From NCBI RefSeq assembly GCF_000422465.1, contig NZ_AULV01000018.1, positions 113,922 through 177,921 on the forward strand: DNA of 64,000 nucleotides, read 5' to 3'. The notes beneath the pieces were generated by a model. That model did no database searches, was not told the DNA's origin, and worked only from the letters and a program-made list of their open reading frames with translations. Positions 16,223 to 25,745 of the stretch are shown here, piece by piece (position 1 is the stretch's first letter; each line of letters begins with the position of its first letter). Made by a program: the position numbers and the translations under genes. The DNA comes from Paenibacillus harenae DSM 16969. GTDB taxonomy: Bacteria; Bacillota; Bacilli; Paenibacillales; Paenibacillaceae.

Positions 16223-17791
16223 ATGTATAAGGTTCTGTTGGTCGACGATGAAGGGTTTGTCCGGCAAGGGCTGAAAGAGCTGATCAATTGGACGGCGTGC
16301 GGGTTCGAAGTCATGGATGAAGCGGATAACGGGGAGGATGCCCTGGAAATTATTCGGCAAAGAAAGCCGGAGCTCGTCATTACGGATATTCGAATGCCCG
16401 TACTCGACGGCCTGGAGCTGATCCGCAAAGTCGTGCAGGAAGAAAAGCTGCCTACAAGTTTCATTGTTGTAAGCGGTTACAATGAATTTACATACGCCCA
16501 GCAGGCGGTTAAGTTCGGCGTATGCGATTTTATATTGAAGCCTATCGACGAGATCGTATTGGAGGAAGCCTTGATATCCTTAAATCAGAAGCTGCAGAGA
16601 GAAGCGGTTATGAAAGGGCAAAGCGATCAGCTGCGGAGAAGCGAGATCGTGAACTTGCTGATCAAAGGGGAATTCAGCGAGAAGCAGCTGCCGGAGTGGA
16701 GCGGCTGGCTGGGCATCCCGCCGGGAAGCCCGATTTTTTACCTGTTTGTTGAAGCAAACGATCTGCATCCGTGGAAAGAGCACAAGGAAGAGATGACGAC
16801 GGCACAGATGATGGCCTTGGTCCGGAAAGCCGTATCGGACATCAGTCCGGCAGCCGGCCGGATCCACGTGCATGAGCATCGGGATCGGCTGGGCCTGGCG
16901 ATGCCGACAGCGCATTTGCCCATGCGCTGCGATATCGGGAGCTTCGCAGCGTCATTGCACAAAAGGCTTACGGAAGCGGTGGGAGTTCCCGTCTCGATCT
17001 ACGTCGGCAAAGAGGAAGACGGCCTGGCGAGGCTCAGAGAAGCTTATCTAAGCGCCAAGGATACGCTTCTGTACAAATTTACGAACGACGAACAGATGAT
17101 CTATATCCATGCGAAATTGCACCATTTAACGCTGAACTACGTCGTTCTGGACAGCTCATTCTATCACAGGTTGAACGATTGCATGGAGGAGCATAATGAA
17201 ATGGCCATTGCCCAGGCGGTTGATGCTATTTTCAATGAATTTCGCACCCGTCTGTACGCGCCGGAGGCGGTTAAAGCCAGCATTCACAAATGCGTGTCCG
17301 GTATTCTGACGACGCTTGCGAGGATGGGGGTCGAGCAGCGGTCGCTGCGCCATCTCGAGCCGATGATCGCCTGGCAGGATCTGAATATTTCGAATGGCGA
17401 GCTGAAGCGGCTTTTTATGAACTTCGTATGGGAATGCTCCCGTCTGATGGCGAGCCAACGAAAGGATGTATTAAAGGGCGGCATCCAGAAGGTTAAAGCC
17501 TACATTGATGCCAACTTTGCGGGAAATATCAGCTTGAAATCCATGGCAGCCCAGTTCTATATGAATCCCGTCTATTTGGGCCAATTGTTCAAAAAATCGT
17601 ACGGCATTTACTTTAACGATTATTTGCTCCAGCTTCGGGTGGAGGAGGCCAAAAAACTGATTCGCCAAACCGACCTGCGCATTTACGAGATCGCGGAGAA
17701 GGTCGGCTTTAATAATGCGGAGTACTTTGTCACCCAATTTGAGAAGCTGGAAAATACGACTCCGACGGAGTACCGGAATAAATGGCGATGA
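16223..17791 (+). CDS. Response regulator, YesN type, of the xylo-oligosaccharide locus
   Basis: Phosphorylated regulator that probably activates the transporter and GH8 genes downstream. The 522-residue protein has a receiver (KVLLVDDE at 3-10, Asp55 in VITDIRMP, FILKP near 105) and a C-terminal AraC domain (NISLKSMAAQFYMNPVYLGQ and RIYEIAEKVGFNNAEYFVTQ). I start it at the ATG at 16223, preceded by GAGGAGGGGC; 27 upstream in-frame residues have no counterpart in the family. Here the regulator comes before the kinase, the reverse of locus 1. The stop lies in ATGA at the start of the kinase frame. Confidence 0.94.
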   Translation: MYKVLLVDDEGFVRQGLKELINWTACGFEVMDEADNGEDALEIIRQRKPELVITDIRMPVLDGLELIRKVVQEEKLPTSFIVVSGYNEFTYAQQAVKFGVCDFILKPIDEIVLEEALISLNQKLQREAVMKGQSDQLRRSEIVNLLIKGEFSEKQLPEWSGWLGIPPGSPIFYLFVEANDLHPWKEHKEEMTTAQMMALVRKAVSDISPAAGRIHVHEHRDRLGLAMPTAHLPMRCDIGSFAASLHKRLTEAVGVPVSIYVGKEEDGLARLREAYLSAKDTLLYKFTNDEQMIYIHAKLHHLTLNYVVLDSSFYHRLNDCMEEHNEMAIAQAVDAIFNEFRTRLYAPEAVKASIHKCVSGILTTLARMGVEQRSLRHLEPMIAWQDLNISNGELKRLFMNFVWECSRLMASQRKDVLKGGIQKVKAYIDANFAGNISLKSMAAQFYMNPVYLGQLFKKSYGIYFNDYLLQLRVEEAKKLIRQTDLRIYEIAEKVGFNNAEYFVTQFEKLENTTPTEYRNKWR

Positions 17792-17808
17792 GCGAGGTGG
17801 AAAGCGGA

Positions 17809-19599
17809 ATGAAGCGGATTTTTAATTTAGATCATATCCGGCTGAGGAACAAAATGCTGATTGTATATACCCTGTGCGTATTTCTGCCGATTGTCATGAC
17901 CAATATCGTGTTCTACCAGGTCACGAGCGAAAATGTAAAAAAACAAAAAATGCAGGATATTTCACGGGCGTTGGAACAAATGAATAATGAGTTTCGGGCT
18001 GAGATCGATGATGCGGTGAGCGTTTCATCGGTCTTTTTTACGGACAATAACTTGAACGAAATTCTCGAATCGGAGTACGCGCAGCCTGCGGACTATATTG
18101 AGGCGTATGACTCCTATTTCAGACGAATATTGAACAGCTATACACCCGTGTACACCTCGGTGCAGAACATTAAAATTTATTTGGACAACCCTACGCTCCT
18201 TCACTCGGGAGGAATCGGTTACTTATCGGATAAGGTCAGACAACTGGACTGGTATAAGAAGCTCGGTGACTATTCGGCTAACCAGCCCGTCTTCGCCAGA
18301 TCGCCAAGGGAGGATTTGCTCGTCCGGGAGCAGGATGAGAATAACCGTGCCGCATTCAGCATCGTTCGCCGCATGAACTATTATGATTCATCGAATAAAT
18401 GGGAAAAGATTTTAAAGATCGAGCTTAAGATGCAGACCATCCGGCAGATCTTCTCGAACCTGAATGTGGTGGGAACGATCTACCTGTTGAACGAGAAAGG
18501 GATGATCGAGTATTCGACGGATTCTCAGATGGATGGGTCCCGGAAGCTGATGGATTACGCATCGGTAGACCTTCCCTCCGATACGATTGAATTCAAGACC
18601 GGCGTTCCGGTCAGCAGCTACTTGGAAGGGTGGCAGCTCGTCGGCAGAGTTTCGGAGGATGAGGTGTTCCGGGAGGTCCGGCAATCGAGGGAATTTGTTA
18701 TCTGGCTGGCGGCGCTTAACCTGCTTGTCTCGACGATTATTATCGTCTGGATATCCAAATCCATGCATGAGAGGCTCGGCAATATTTTGAAGCATATGAA
18801 GAAAGTAAAGCATCAGCAGTTCGATACGATCCGGCAGGAGGTTACGCGGGATGAGATCGGGCAGTTGACCGGAGAATTCAACCGGATGACGCTGCAGATC
18901 AAGAGCTTGATTCATGACGTATACATGGCGGATATACAGAAGAAGAGCCTGGAGCTCGAACGGCAGAAAGCGCAGCTCAACGCGCTGCAAAGCCAGATTA
19001 ATCCCCATTTTTTATTTAACGCGCTGGAGACGATCCGGATGCGGAGCGTGATCAAGAAAGAATCGGAAACGGCAAAAATCATTCATAACATGGCCAAGCT
19101 GTTCCGCAGCTCATTGACCTGGAACAAGGATAAGGTGACGGTGAAGGAGGAAGTCGACTTCATCCTTTGTTTCCTGGAAATTCAGAAATACCGGTTCGGA
19201 GACCGGCTGAATTATCGCCTGCATATCGATCCGGCCGCGGAAGGCTGCATGATTCCTAAGCTGATCTTCTTGCCCTTTGTAGAAAACGCATGCATGCACG
19301 GCATCGAGAAGCTGAAGTTCGGCGGAGATGTCGAGTTGGAAATCGTGCTGGAGAGAGGCATCCTCTTGTTTGCCATTAAGGATAACGGTATAGGCATGAG
19401 CGCCGAGCAAGCGGAGAAATTTGAGCGGTATATGGATAAAGAAGAGGAGCTGGGCGAGAGGATCGGCGTCCAAAACGTGATTTACCGTCTGAAAATGATA
19501 TACGGCAGCCGGTTCAAGTTCCAGCTGGAAAGCGGACCTGAGCAAGGAACAAGCGTGCGAATCGCCATACCGATGGAACCGGGCGGCACACAACTATGA
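17809..19599 (+). CDS. Sensor histidine kinase, YesM type, of the xylo-oligosaccharide locus
   Basis: Membrane sensor that phosphorylates the regulator just upstream. The roughly 596-residue protein has a first membrane segment (MLIVYTLCVFLPIVMTNIVF), an outside sensor domain of about 250 residues, a second membrane segment (FVIWLAALNLLVSTIIIVWI), HAMP, the histidine box QINPHFLFNALE, and ATPase motifs (VENACMHGIE, DNGIGMS). The ATG at 17809 has GAGGTGG 8 bases before it; an ATG at 17788 overlapping the regulator stop as ATGA is the alternative and would add 7 residues. The signal is probably a xylo-oligosaccharide, judged only from the enzyme encoded at the end of the locus. Confidence 0.92.
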   Translation: MKRIFNLDHIRLRNKMLIVYTLCVFLPIVMTNIVFYQVTSENVKKQKMQDISRALEQMNNEFRAEIDDAVSVSSVFFTDNNLNEILESEYAQPADYIEAYDSYFRRILNSYTPVYTSVQNIKIYLDNPTLLHSGGIGYLSDKVRQLDWYKKLGDYSANQPVFARSPREDLLVREQDENNRAAFSIVRRMNYYDSSNKWEKILKIELKMQTIRQIFSNLNVVGTIYLLNEKGMIEYSTDSQMDGSRKLMDYASVDLPSDTIEFKTGVPVSSYLEGWQLVGRVSEDEVFREVRQSREFVIWLAALNLLVSTIIIVWISKSMHERLGNILKHMKKVKHQQFDTIRQEVTRDEIGQLTGEFNRMTLQIKSLIHDVYMADIQKKSLELERQKAQLNALQSQINPHFLFNALETIRMRSVIKKESETAKIIHNMAKLFRSSLTWNKDKVTVKEEVDFILCFLEIQKYRFGDRLNYRLHIDPAAEGCMIPKLIFLPFVENACMHGIEKLKFGGDVELEIVLERGILLFAIKDNGIGMSAEQAEKFERYMDKEEELGERIGVQNVIYRLKMIYGSRFKFQLESGPEQGTSVRIAIPMEPGGTQL

Positions 19600-19650
19600 T
19601 TTTTGTAATAAATCCTTTAGTTTATTGGGTAAACAAAGATCGGATTGGAT

Positions 19651-19671
19651 TATACAATGAAAGTGCTTTCA
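19651..19671 (+). promoter_or_regulatory. Likely -10 and cre-like operator before the locus 2 binding-protein gene
   Basis: TGAAAGTGCTTTCA (19658-19671) is a palindrome that differs at one central base (TG for CG) from the CcpA catabolite-response consensus. It overlaps the end of TATACAAT (19651-19658), a likely -10. CcpA bound here would block initiation when preferred sugars are present. No convincing -35 is seen, in line with activation by the regulator at 16223. Confidence 0.6.
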
Positions 19672-19699
19672 AATATAAGTGTCAGGGGGCTATACAATC

Positions 19700-21424
19700 G
19701 TGAAAAGAAAATGGATGCTTCTCGTTATGACCGCTGTGATGCTGCTATCCGTGGTCGCTTCCGCTTGTTCGAACAGCGGCGGTAACGGTAACGGCAAATC
19801 GGAGGGCAATAACGCGAATACCGGCACGAACAGCGCGAACGGCAACGGCGGCAGCGAAGAGAAACCGCCGGAGAAAGCGACGTTCACGATTTTTAACGGA
19901 GCCGGAGCGGCTAAGGACATCAACACGAACGAAACGACAATCGGCAAAATATTAGAGGATCAGACGGGCGTGAACTTTAAGCTTGAAAATTTGGTGGGCG
20001 ACCTGAATACAAAAATCGGCACGATGATCGCCTCCAATAAATATCCGGACGCTATTATCCCGGATGCTGCGATCGATGAAGTGCTTGGCGCAGGCGCATT
20101 TATCGATCTAACGGATTTGATCGAAGAGCACGGCCCCAATATTAAGCGGGTTTACGGTCCTTATTTTAACCAAATGAAAGCGGCGGACGGCAAAATCTAC
20201 TTCCTTCCGTTCTCCAATGTCGTCGGGGAATATGTTCCGGATCCGAATATTAACCAAGGCGCGTTCTGGGTTCAACGGCGCGTGTTGAAGGAAGCGGGTT
20301 ATCCGCAGATCAAAACGTTGGATGAATACTTCAAACTCGTCGAGGATTATGTGGCGAAGCATAAGGAAGAGGATTTGACCGGCTTCATCTCGCTGACGCA
20401 TGACTGGCGCTTCTTCGCTACGACGAACCCGCCGATGCATCTGATGGGTTATCCGAATGACGGCGAGGTTACCGTTGATTTGAACACGCTGGAAGCGAAG
20501 ACGTATTCCAGCTCCGATGCGACAAAACGTTGGCTTTCGAAGCTGAATGAGCTGAATGCAAAAGGCTTGTTTGATAAAGCGTCCTTCGTTGACAACTACG
20601 ACCAATACTTGGCGAAATTGACTTCCGGCAAGGTAGTCGGATTCTTCGATTACGGCTGGCAGATCGGCAATGCGCAGAACGTGTTAAAGGATGCGGCGAA
20701 AAAAGATCCTGCCAAGGATGATTTCGTATACTTCCCGCTGCCGGTTACTTTCGACGGCGAGAAGGACCAATACCTCGACCCTCCGGGCTTTGTTAAGAAC
20801 CGCGGCATTGGCATCACGGTGAGCGCGAAGGATCCGGCGCGGATCGTCCAATACTTCGATAACCTGTTGAAGGAAGAGAATCAGGTTCTTAAGAGCTGGG
20901 GCATTAAAGGCGAGACGTATGAAGTGGATGAGAAAGGCCGCTTCTACCGCACGGCTGAACAGATCGCCAAGATCGACGAGGCGTTCAGAGAGGAATTCGG
21001 CTTTAAATACTATGACTGGAACTGGCCGAATTACGGCACGAACTCGACCCTTGCGGACGGCAATGCGTATGCGCCGGGCTTGCAGGCTGAGGTATTCCAA
21101 ATGAGCTTGACTGAAGCGGATAAAATGATCTTGGATAAATACGGGGCAAAAACGTATGCCGAGATGTTCGCGGCACCGGATGAGCGTCCTTGGTTCCCGG
21201 CTTGGGGTATTCCGAAGGAGCAGGGCTCTCAGCCGCAAATCTACGAAACGAAGAAAACCGAGTTGACGAAAAAGTATTTCCCTAAGCTGGTGCTTGCGAA
21301 GCCGGCCGATTTTGAAAAAGTATGGACGGAATATCAAGGCGAATTCGGCAAATTGGATACGGCTGCTTACGAGAAGTTTATGACGGACGAAGTCAAGAAG
21401 ATCGTAGAGCAAGTTAAACAATAA
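19700..21424 (+). CDS. Extracellular solute-binding lipoprotein of the xylo-oligosaccharide locus
   Basis: Binds the transported oligosaccharide at the cell surface. The 574-residue protein begins at the GTG at 19700, with AGGGGG 10 bases before it. Its lipoprotein signal peptide ends SACS, followed by a Gly/Asn-rich linker of about 35 residues and a large family 1 binding-protein fold of the LplA/YtcQ type. It precedes two permease genes and the GH8 exo-oligoxylanase, so xylo-oligosaccharides are the likely ligand. A cre-like site overlaps its promoter, and a stem-loop follows the gene. Confidence 0.92.
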   Translation: MKRKWMLLVMTAVMLLSVVASACSNSGGNGNGKSEGNNANTGTNSANGNGGSEEKPPEKATFTIFNGAGAAKDINTNETTIGKILEDQTGVNFKLENLVGDLNTKIGTMIASNKYPDAIIPDAAIDEVLGAGAFIDLTDLIEEHGPNIKRVYGPYFNQMKAADGKIYFLPFSNVVGEYVPDPNINQGAFWVQRRVLKEAGYPQIKTLDEYFKLVEDYVAKHKEEDLTGFISLTHDWRFFATTNPPMHLMGYPNDGEVTVDLNTLEAKTYSSSDATKRWLSKLNELNAKGLFDKASFVDNYDQYLAKLTSGKVVGFFDYGWQIGNAQNVLKDAAKKDPAKDDFVYFPLPVTFDGEKDQYLDPPGFVKNRGIGITVSAKDPARIVQYFDNLLKEENQVLKSWGIKGETYEVDEKGRFYRTAEQIAKIDEAFREEFGFKYYDWNWPNYGTNSTLADGNAYAPGLQAEVFQMSLTEADKMILDKYGAKTYAEMFAAPDERPWFPAWGIPKEQGSQPQIYETKKTELTKKYFPKLVLAKPADFEKVWTEYQGEFGKLDTAAYEKFMTDEVKKIVEQVKQ

Positions 21425-21457
21425 TGTCATGAATGGTTTATTTGGTTAAAACACATG

Positions 21458-21502
21458 CGAAAGGCCGGCTTAACGTTCATGGCGTAAAGGGCCGGTCTTT
21501 CG
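21458..21502 (+). promoter_or_regulatory. Stem-loop between binding-protein and permease genes (locus 2)
   Basis: CGAAAGGCCGG pairs with CCGGTCTTTCG (one G-T wobble). There is no strong T run, so it is probably not a full terminator but a 3' stabiliser or partial stop that keeps binding-protein mRNA above permease mRNA. The next ribosome site (AAGGAGA) follows 25 bases later. Confidence 0.65.
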
Positions 21503-21542
21503 TATCGCTTTCTGATTTCGTGCTGGAAGGAGATAGAGAAAG

Positions 21543-22511
21543 ATGGAGAATAACACGGTAAGCGCAGCGTCATCCAGTGCGAGGAGCAAAAAACCGGCGG
21601 GACTCCCCAGGTTTTTCAGGCTGTTATTCCAACAACGCGCATTAGTCGTGATGTCTGTGCCTTTTCTGATCTGGTTGTTTATCTTTAAATACTTGCCGCT
21701 GTGGGGCTGGACGATTGCCTTTCAGAAATATAAGCCGGCTTTAGGTTTTTGGGATCAAGAGTGGGCGGGCTTCGAGCATTTCCGCTTTTTGTTTGCGGAT
21801 GAACGATTTTTGCGGGTATTACGAAATACGCTCGCGATGAGCGGGATCAATTTGGTGCTCGGCTTCGTGACCGCCATTGTGCTTGCCCTGCTGTTGAATG
21901 AGGTTCGGAAGGTCATGTTCAAGCGGATCGTTCAGACGATCAGCTATCTGCCGCATTTTATCTCATGGGTCGTAGCGGCAGGCATTATACAAAGCACGCT
22001 GTCGCCGGACGGAATCATCAATGAATTGCTCGAGAAGTCGAACTTCATTCAAGAAGGCATTTTGTTTTTGGGAATACCGGAATATTTCTGGGGAATCTTC
22101 GGCGCAGGCACGGTATGGAAGGATGTAGGCTGGAACACGATCGTATATTTGGCCGCCATGACGATGATTGATCCCGCGCAATATGAAGCGGCGGAAATGG
22201 ATGGAGCGGGGCGCTTCAAGCGGATGTGGCATATTACGCTTCCGGGAATCAAACCCGTCATTGTCGTTTTGTTAATCATGAATATCGGATATTTGATGGA
22301 ATCGGGATTCGAGCCGCAATACCTGTTGGGTAACGGGATGAATATCGACTATTCCGAGAATCTTGATATATTTGTTCTGAAATACGGGATCGCCCAAGGC
22401 AATTTCTCATTGTCCATTGCGGCGGGAATGTTCAAGACGGTAGTCAGCTTTATATTGCTGTTTATAGCCAATAACATCTCGAAGCGTCTTGGCGAAGCCA
22501 GACTGTACTAG
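21543..22511 (+). CDS. Sugar ABC transporter permease, LplB type (locus 2)
   Basis: Membrane subunit of the probable xylo-oligosaccharide importer. The 322-residue protein has a charged N-terminal tail of about 30 residues, about six membrane segments and the EAA loop (EAAEMDGAGRFKRMWHI then TLPGIKPV). The ATG follows AAGGAGAT. The next permease gene follows 18 bases after. No ATPase gene is present in the locus, as usual for this group, which shares an ATPase encoded elsewhere. Confidence 0.94.
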   Translation: MENNTVSAASSSARSKKPAGLPRFFRLLFQQRALVVMSVPFLIWLFIFKYLPLWGWTIAFQKYKPALGFWDQEWAGFEHFRFLFADERFLRVLRNTLAMSGINLVLGFVTAIVLALLLNEVRKVMFKRIVQTISYLPHFISWVVAAGIIQSTLSPDGIINELLEKSNFIQEGILFLGIPEYFWGIFGAGTVWKDVGWNTIVYLAAMTMIDPAQYEAAEMDGAGRFKRMWHITLPGIKPVIVVLLIMNIGYLMESGFEPQYLLGNGMNIDYSENLDIFVLKYGIAQGNFSLSIAAGMFKTVVSFILLFIANNISKRLGEARLY

Positions 22512-22529
22512 AAAGCGAGGTCATCCACG

Positions 22530-23471
22530 ATGGCGGAATTAGCGGTTAAGACCAAAAAACCTAAACAGCGCCGGCCCACGTCGCTTGGCGACCGGATATT
22601 TGATTATGCCAATTATACGTTTCTTACTCTGTTGATGGTTGTTACCTTGTATCCCTTTCTGAATACGCTGGCCGTTTCCTTAAACGATGCCAACGATTCC
22701 ATAAGGGGCGGCATTTATGTATGGCCGAGGGAATGGACCTTGGACAACTATAAATATGTGCTCGCAGAAGCGACGATCTTCCATGCGACGATGATCTCTA
22801 TCTTGCGAACCGTAATCGGCACCATAGCAACCGTGTTCTGCTCGGCCATGGTCGCCTATACGATCAGCAGACAGGATTATGTGCTGCGCAAGTTTGTGAC
22901 GGTCGCATTCATATTGACCATGTATATTAACGGCGGACTTATTCCCAACTTCCTGCTGATCCGGGATTTAGGCCTTATCGACAGCTTCTGGGTGTATATT
23001 TGGCCGGGCTTAATCGGCGTCTTTAACCTGATTATTATCCGTTCCTTTATCGAAGGACTGCCGGAGAGCATTCTGGAATCCGCGCGGATCGACGGAGCCG
23101 GCGAATATCGGAATTTCTTCAGTATCGTCCTGCCGCTGTGTACCCCGGTACTCGCGACCGTTGCGCTGTTTACCGGCGTGTATCAATGGAACCAATGGTT
23201 CGACGTGTTTTTGTACAATTCCTCGAATATTGATTTGAGCACGCTACAATACGAGCTGCAGAAAATATTGCAAAACTCCAATGCGTCTATGTCCGCCAAA
23301 TCGGCCGGCGACGCGTTCGCGAGCGCAGGCAATCAGGATGCCAATGCGGTCACGCCGTTCTCGATCAGGGCGACCATGACGATCGCGGCTTCCTTGCCCA
23401 TTATTATGGTGTATCCGTTCCTGCAGAAATACTTTGTGAAAGGCATGACGGTAGGCGGCGTAAAAGGCTGA
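22530..23471 (+). CDS. Sugar ABC transporter permease, LplC type (locus 2)
   Basis: Second permease of the importer. The 313-residue protein has about six membrane segments, the EAA-type loop (ESARIDGAGEYRNFFSI then LPLCTPVL), and the family ending KYFVKGMTVGGVKG. A loop near residues 240-270 (LQKILQNSNASMSAKSAGDAF) is longer than in the locus 1 homologue. The start follows GCGAGGTC. It sits 18 bases after the first permease gene and 38 bases before the GH8 gene. Confidence 0.94.
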   Translation: MAELAVKTKKPKQRRPTSLGDRIFDYANYTFLTLLMVVTLYPFLNTLAVSLNDANDSIRGGIYVWPREWTLDNYKYVLAEATIFHATMISILRTVIGTIATVFCSAMVAYTISRQDYVLRKFVTVAFILTMYINGGLIPNFLLIRDLGLIDSFWVYIWPGLIGVFNLIIIRSFIEGLPESILESARIDGAGEYRNFFSIVLPLCTPVLATVALFTGVYQWNQWFDVFLYNSSNIDLSTLQYELQKILQNSNASMSAKSAGDAFASAGNQDANAVTPFSIRATMTIAASLPIIMVYPFLQKYFVKGMTVGGVKG

Positions 23472-23509
23472 TTGGGGCATAATGTCAGAAGAAAAACGGA
23501 GGATAAACG

Positions 23510-24649
23510 ATGGCGGCAGAAGGAGCATTTTACACGGGTCAATACCGCAATTTGCTTGCTGAGCTCGGCTATTCCGAGGAAGCGATCGGCAAGAGGCTGA
23601 ACGAGGCCTGGGAAGCGCTGTTTGAAGGCGGCGAGGAGACTCGCATTTATTATCCGGTTGGCGAAGACCTGGGCTACATGCTGGATACCGGCAATCTCGA
23701 TGTCCGTTCAGAGGGAATGTCCTACGGGATGATGATGGCCGTGCAGTATAATAACAAGGACGTCTTCGACCGACTGTGGAAATGGACTTATACGTATATG
23801 TATATGACCGAAGGCTTGCATGCCGGCTACTTCGCCTGGTCTTGCAATACGGACGGTTCCCGGCGTTCCAATGGTCCGGCTCCGGACGGCGAGGAATATT
23901 TTGCGATGGCTTTATTATTTGCCTCCCACCGCTGGGGGGACGAAGAAGCGCCGTTTAATTACGGCAAGCAGGCACGGGATTTGTTAAGCACCTGCATCCA
24001 CAAAGGCGAGAACGGCTCGGGCTATCCCATGTGGAATCCGCAAAATAAGCTGATCAAGTTTATACCGGACTGCGAATACTCCGATCCGTCTTATCACTTG
24101 CCTCACTTCTACGAACTGTTCGCCCTGTGGGCGTATCCGGAGGACCGCGCGTTCTGGAAGGAGGCCGCGGAGGCGAGCAGGGATTACCTTCCGAGATCCT
24201 GTCATCCGGTTACCGGGCTAGCGCCAGAGTATGCGCATTATGACGGGCGTCCGAATAATGACAAGGGCTATGGCCACTTCTTCAGCGATTCGTACCGTGT
24301 CGCAGCGAACATTGGTCTGGACGGCGAGTGGTTTGGGCGCGATGAACGGCTCGGCGGGATCGTTAACCGCATTCAAGCCTTTTTTGCGGACAAAGAACCG
24401 GAGGATTACCGCAGATACCGCATCGACGGCGAACCGTTCGAGGAGAAATCGCTTCATCCCGTCGGCTTGTTGGCCACGAATGCAATGGCCTCATTAGCCG
24501 CTACGGGACCTCATGCGGAGACCGCTGTCCGTTTGTTCTGGAATACCCCTGTTCGGACCGGCGCAAGAAGATACTATGACAACTGCCTGTACTTGTTCTC
24601 CTTGCTTGCCCTAAGCGGCAGCTACCGCATTTGGAAGCCATCCGAATAA
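23510..24649 (+). CDS. rexA: Reducing-end xylose-releasing exo-oligoxylanase (GH8)
   Basis: Removes single xylose units from the reducing end of xylo-oligosaccharides (EC 3.2.1.156). The 379-residue protein is very like the Bacillus halodurans Rex enzyme along its whole length, including YYPVGEDLGYMLDTGNLDVR, EGMSYGMMMA, FAWSC, and GYGHFFSDSYRVAANIG. Glu68 (general acid) and Asp260 (base) fall in the expected motifs. No signal peptide is present, so it works in the cytoplasm on imported oligomers. The ATG follows GGAGG by 7 bases. It closes the locus 2 operon and is the best clue to that locus's substrate. Confidence 0.95.
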   Translation: MAAEGAFYTGQYRNLLAELGYSEEAIGKRLNEAWEALFEGGEETRIYYPVGEDLGYMLDTGNLDVRSEGMSYGMMMAVQYNNKDVFDRLWKWTYTYMYMTEGLHAGYFAWSCNTDGSRRSNGPAPDGEEYFAMALLFASHRWGDEEAPFNYGKQARDLLSTCIHKGENGSGYPMWNPQNKLIKFIPDCEYSDPSYHLPHFYELFALWAYPEDRAFWKEAAEASRDYLPRSCHPVTGLAPEYAHYDGRPNNDKGYGHFFSDSYRVAANIGLDGEWFGRDERLGGIVNRIQAFFADKEPEDYRRYRIDGEPFEEKSLHPVGLLATNAMASLAATGPHAETAVRLFWNTPVRTGARRYYDNCLYLFSLLALSGSYRIWKPSE

Positions 24650-24732
24650 ATGAGGGAAATGAGCTCTGTACGCATTTTTTTGCGGCAGAGCGGCGGAGGA
24701 GGCGGACGTAGACGAAGCGGCCTATAACATTT

Positions 24733-24775
24733 AGAGAACGGGGCTTTCTCGAAATAGGAGAAAGCCCCGTTCTCT
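24733..24775. terminator. Bidirectional terminator, perfect 18-bp stem
   Basis: AGAGAACGGGGCTTTCTC pairs perfectly with GAGAAAGCCCCGTTCTCT around a 7-base loop. It lies between the end of the GH8 gene and the end of the minus-strand primase-like gene, whose stop codon is 2 bases away. U tracts are short on both sides. Confidence 0.8.
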
Positions 24776-24776
24776 T

Positions 24777-25628
24777 CTAGTTTCGAATGGGTTTAAGGGA
24801 AAGGGAAGCGATCAATTCGTCTTGCGTGAACGGTTTTTTTCTTCCCCATTGGATGACCCGGACCATGTAAGGAGCATCCGGGTTTTTCATATGATAGAAG
24901 CCGGGCACCCGCATCACTCTTGATAGATTGGTAATCATCGGATCGGCTCCGAACTTACTCGCTAATGCTTTCTGGATCGGAACGAATCGAGAGATGGAAC
25001 CGCCTTGCATGACCCAATAAATATGAAAGCCGTTATTCGTTTCGATGATCATCGCGTTCTTGATCCTGTTCCGGTGCTTCTTCAGAAAATCCCTTTTCAG
25101 CTTGGCAATTCTCCCTTGTGTCCGATGAGCCAGCAGCCGGTATTGCCCTTGTTTATTCCTTGTGATTGCAAAAGATTGAATTTGCTCTGCAGGGTTAGAC
25201 CGGATCGCGTTCATTCTCTGCATCGCTTGTTCCTTTGTGCCAGCAAGCACCGATATTTTATTCAGATCCACATCGATAAACTGCGCCCTGATCGCTTTAA
25301 TCTCTCCGCTCTGTCCTTCCCTTCTGTTAATCTCCATGAAAACGGCATATCCCTTAGCGTTTTGGTTCAGCATATGCACAGGTTTTCCGCTGCCGGAATG
25401 CAGTGACATTTGAGTGACCTGACTTTCAATAAGCTTCAGCGGCTTATTCAGTTTAATTGCCGGCTTATGTCCGGACGAAGTGCTATGAGGACGGTTTCGT
25501 TTGGCGTCGTGGACGAATAAGAATCGTATCCGTTCGTTCTCCTTGCAGCCAAGCTTTCTAATGAATTGGTGCGTTTGTCTGGAGCTCTGTCGTATAAGGC
25601 GGGAATATTGGGGCGGCTTTAGTTTCAT
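24777..25628 (-). CDS. Orphan primase-like protein (RepB-type archaeo-eukaryotic primase fold)
   Basis: Probably binds DNA and may synthesise primers. The 283-residue protein has the three motifs of the archaeo-eukaryotic primase superfamily in order: a metal-binding DxD pair (Asp119 and Asp121 in FIDVDL), a GxH motif (GFHIYW, His202), and a third segment, LSRVMRVPGFYHMKNP (235-250), typical of plasmid and phage RepB-like primases. The N-terminal 90 residues are basic. The ATG follows AAGGATGTGG. There is no helicase, integrase, replication initiator or plasmid gene near it; neighbours are the GH8 locus and udk. It may be a remnant of an integrated element or a domesticated primase. Confidence 0.7.
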   Translation of the reverse strand: MKLKPPQYSRLIRQSSRQTHQFIRKLGCKENERIRFLFVHDAKRNRPHSTSSGHKPAIKLNKPLKLIESQVTQMSLHSGSGKPVHMLNQNAKGYAVFMEINRREGQSGEIKAIRAQFIDVDLNKISVLAGTKEQAMQRMNAIRSNPAEQIQSFAITRNKQGQYRLLAHRTQGRIAKLKRDFLKKHRNRIKNAMIIETNNGFHIYWVMQGGSISRFVPIQKALASKFGADPMITNLSRVMRVPGFYHMKNPDAPYMVRVIQWGRKKPFTQDELIASLSLKPIRN

Positions 25629-25745
25629 TAACCCACATCCTTCTTATAGGCTGGCCTCATTTGGCGGTTTCTGTTATACACAATCATATTCGGATTGGAT
25701 ATGGCAAGTGTAGACCGCGAAACCCATTTTTGCGTGTGTTGTATG

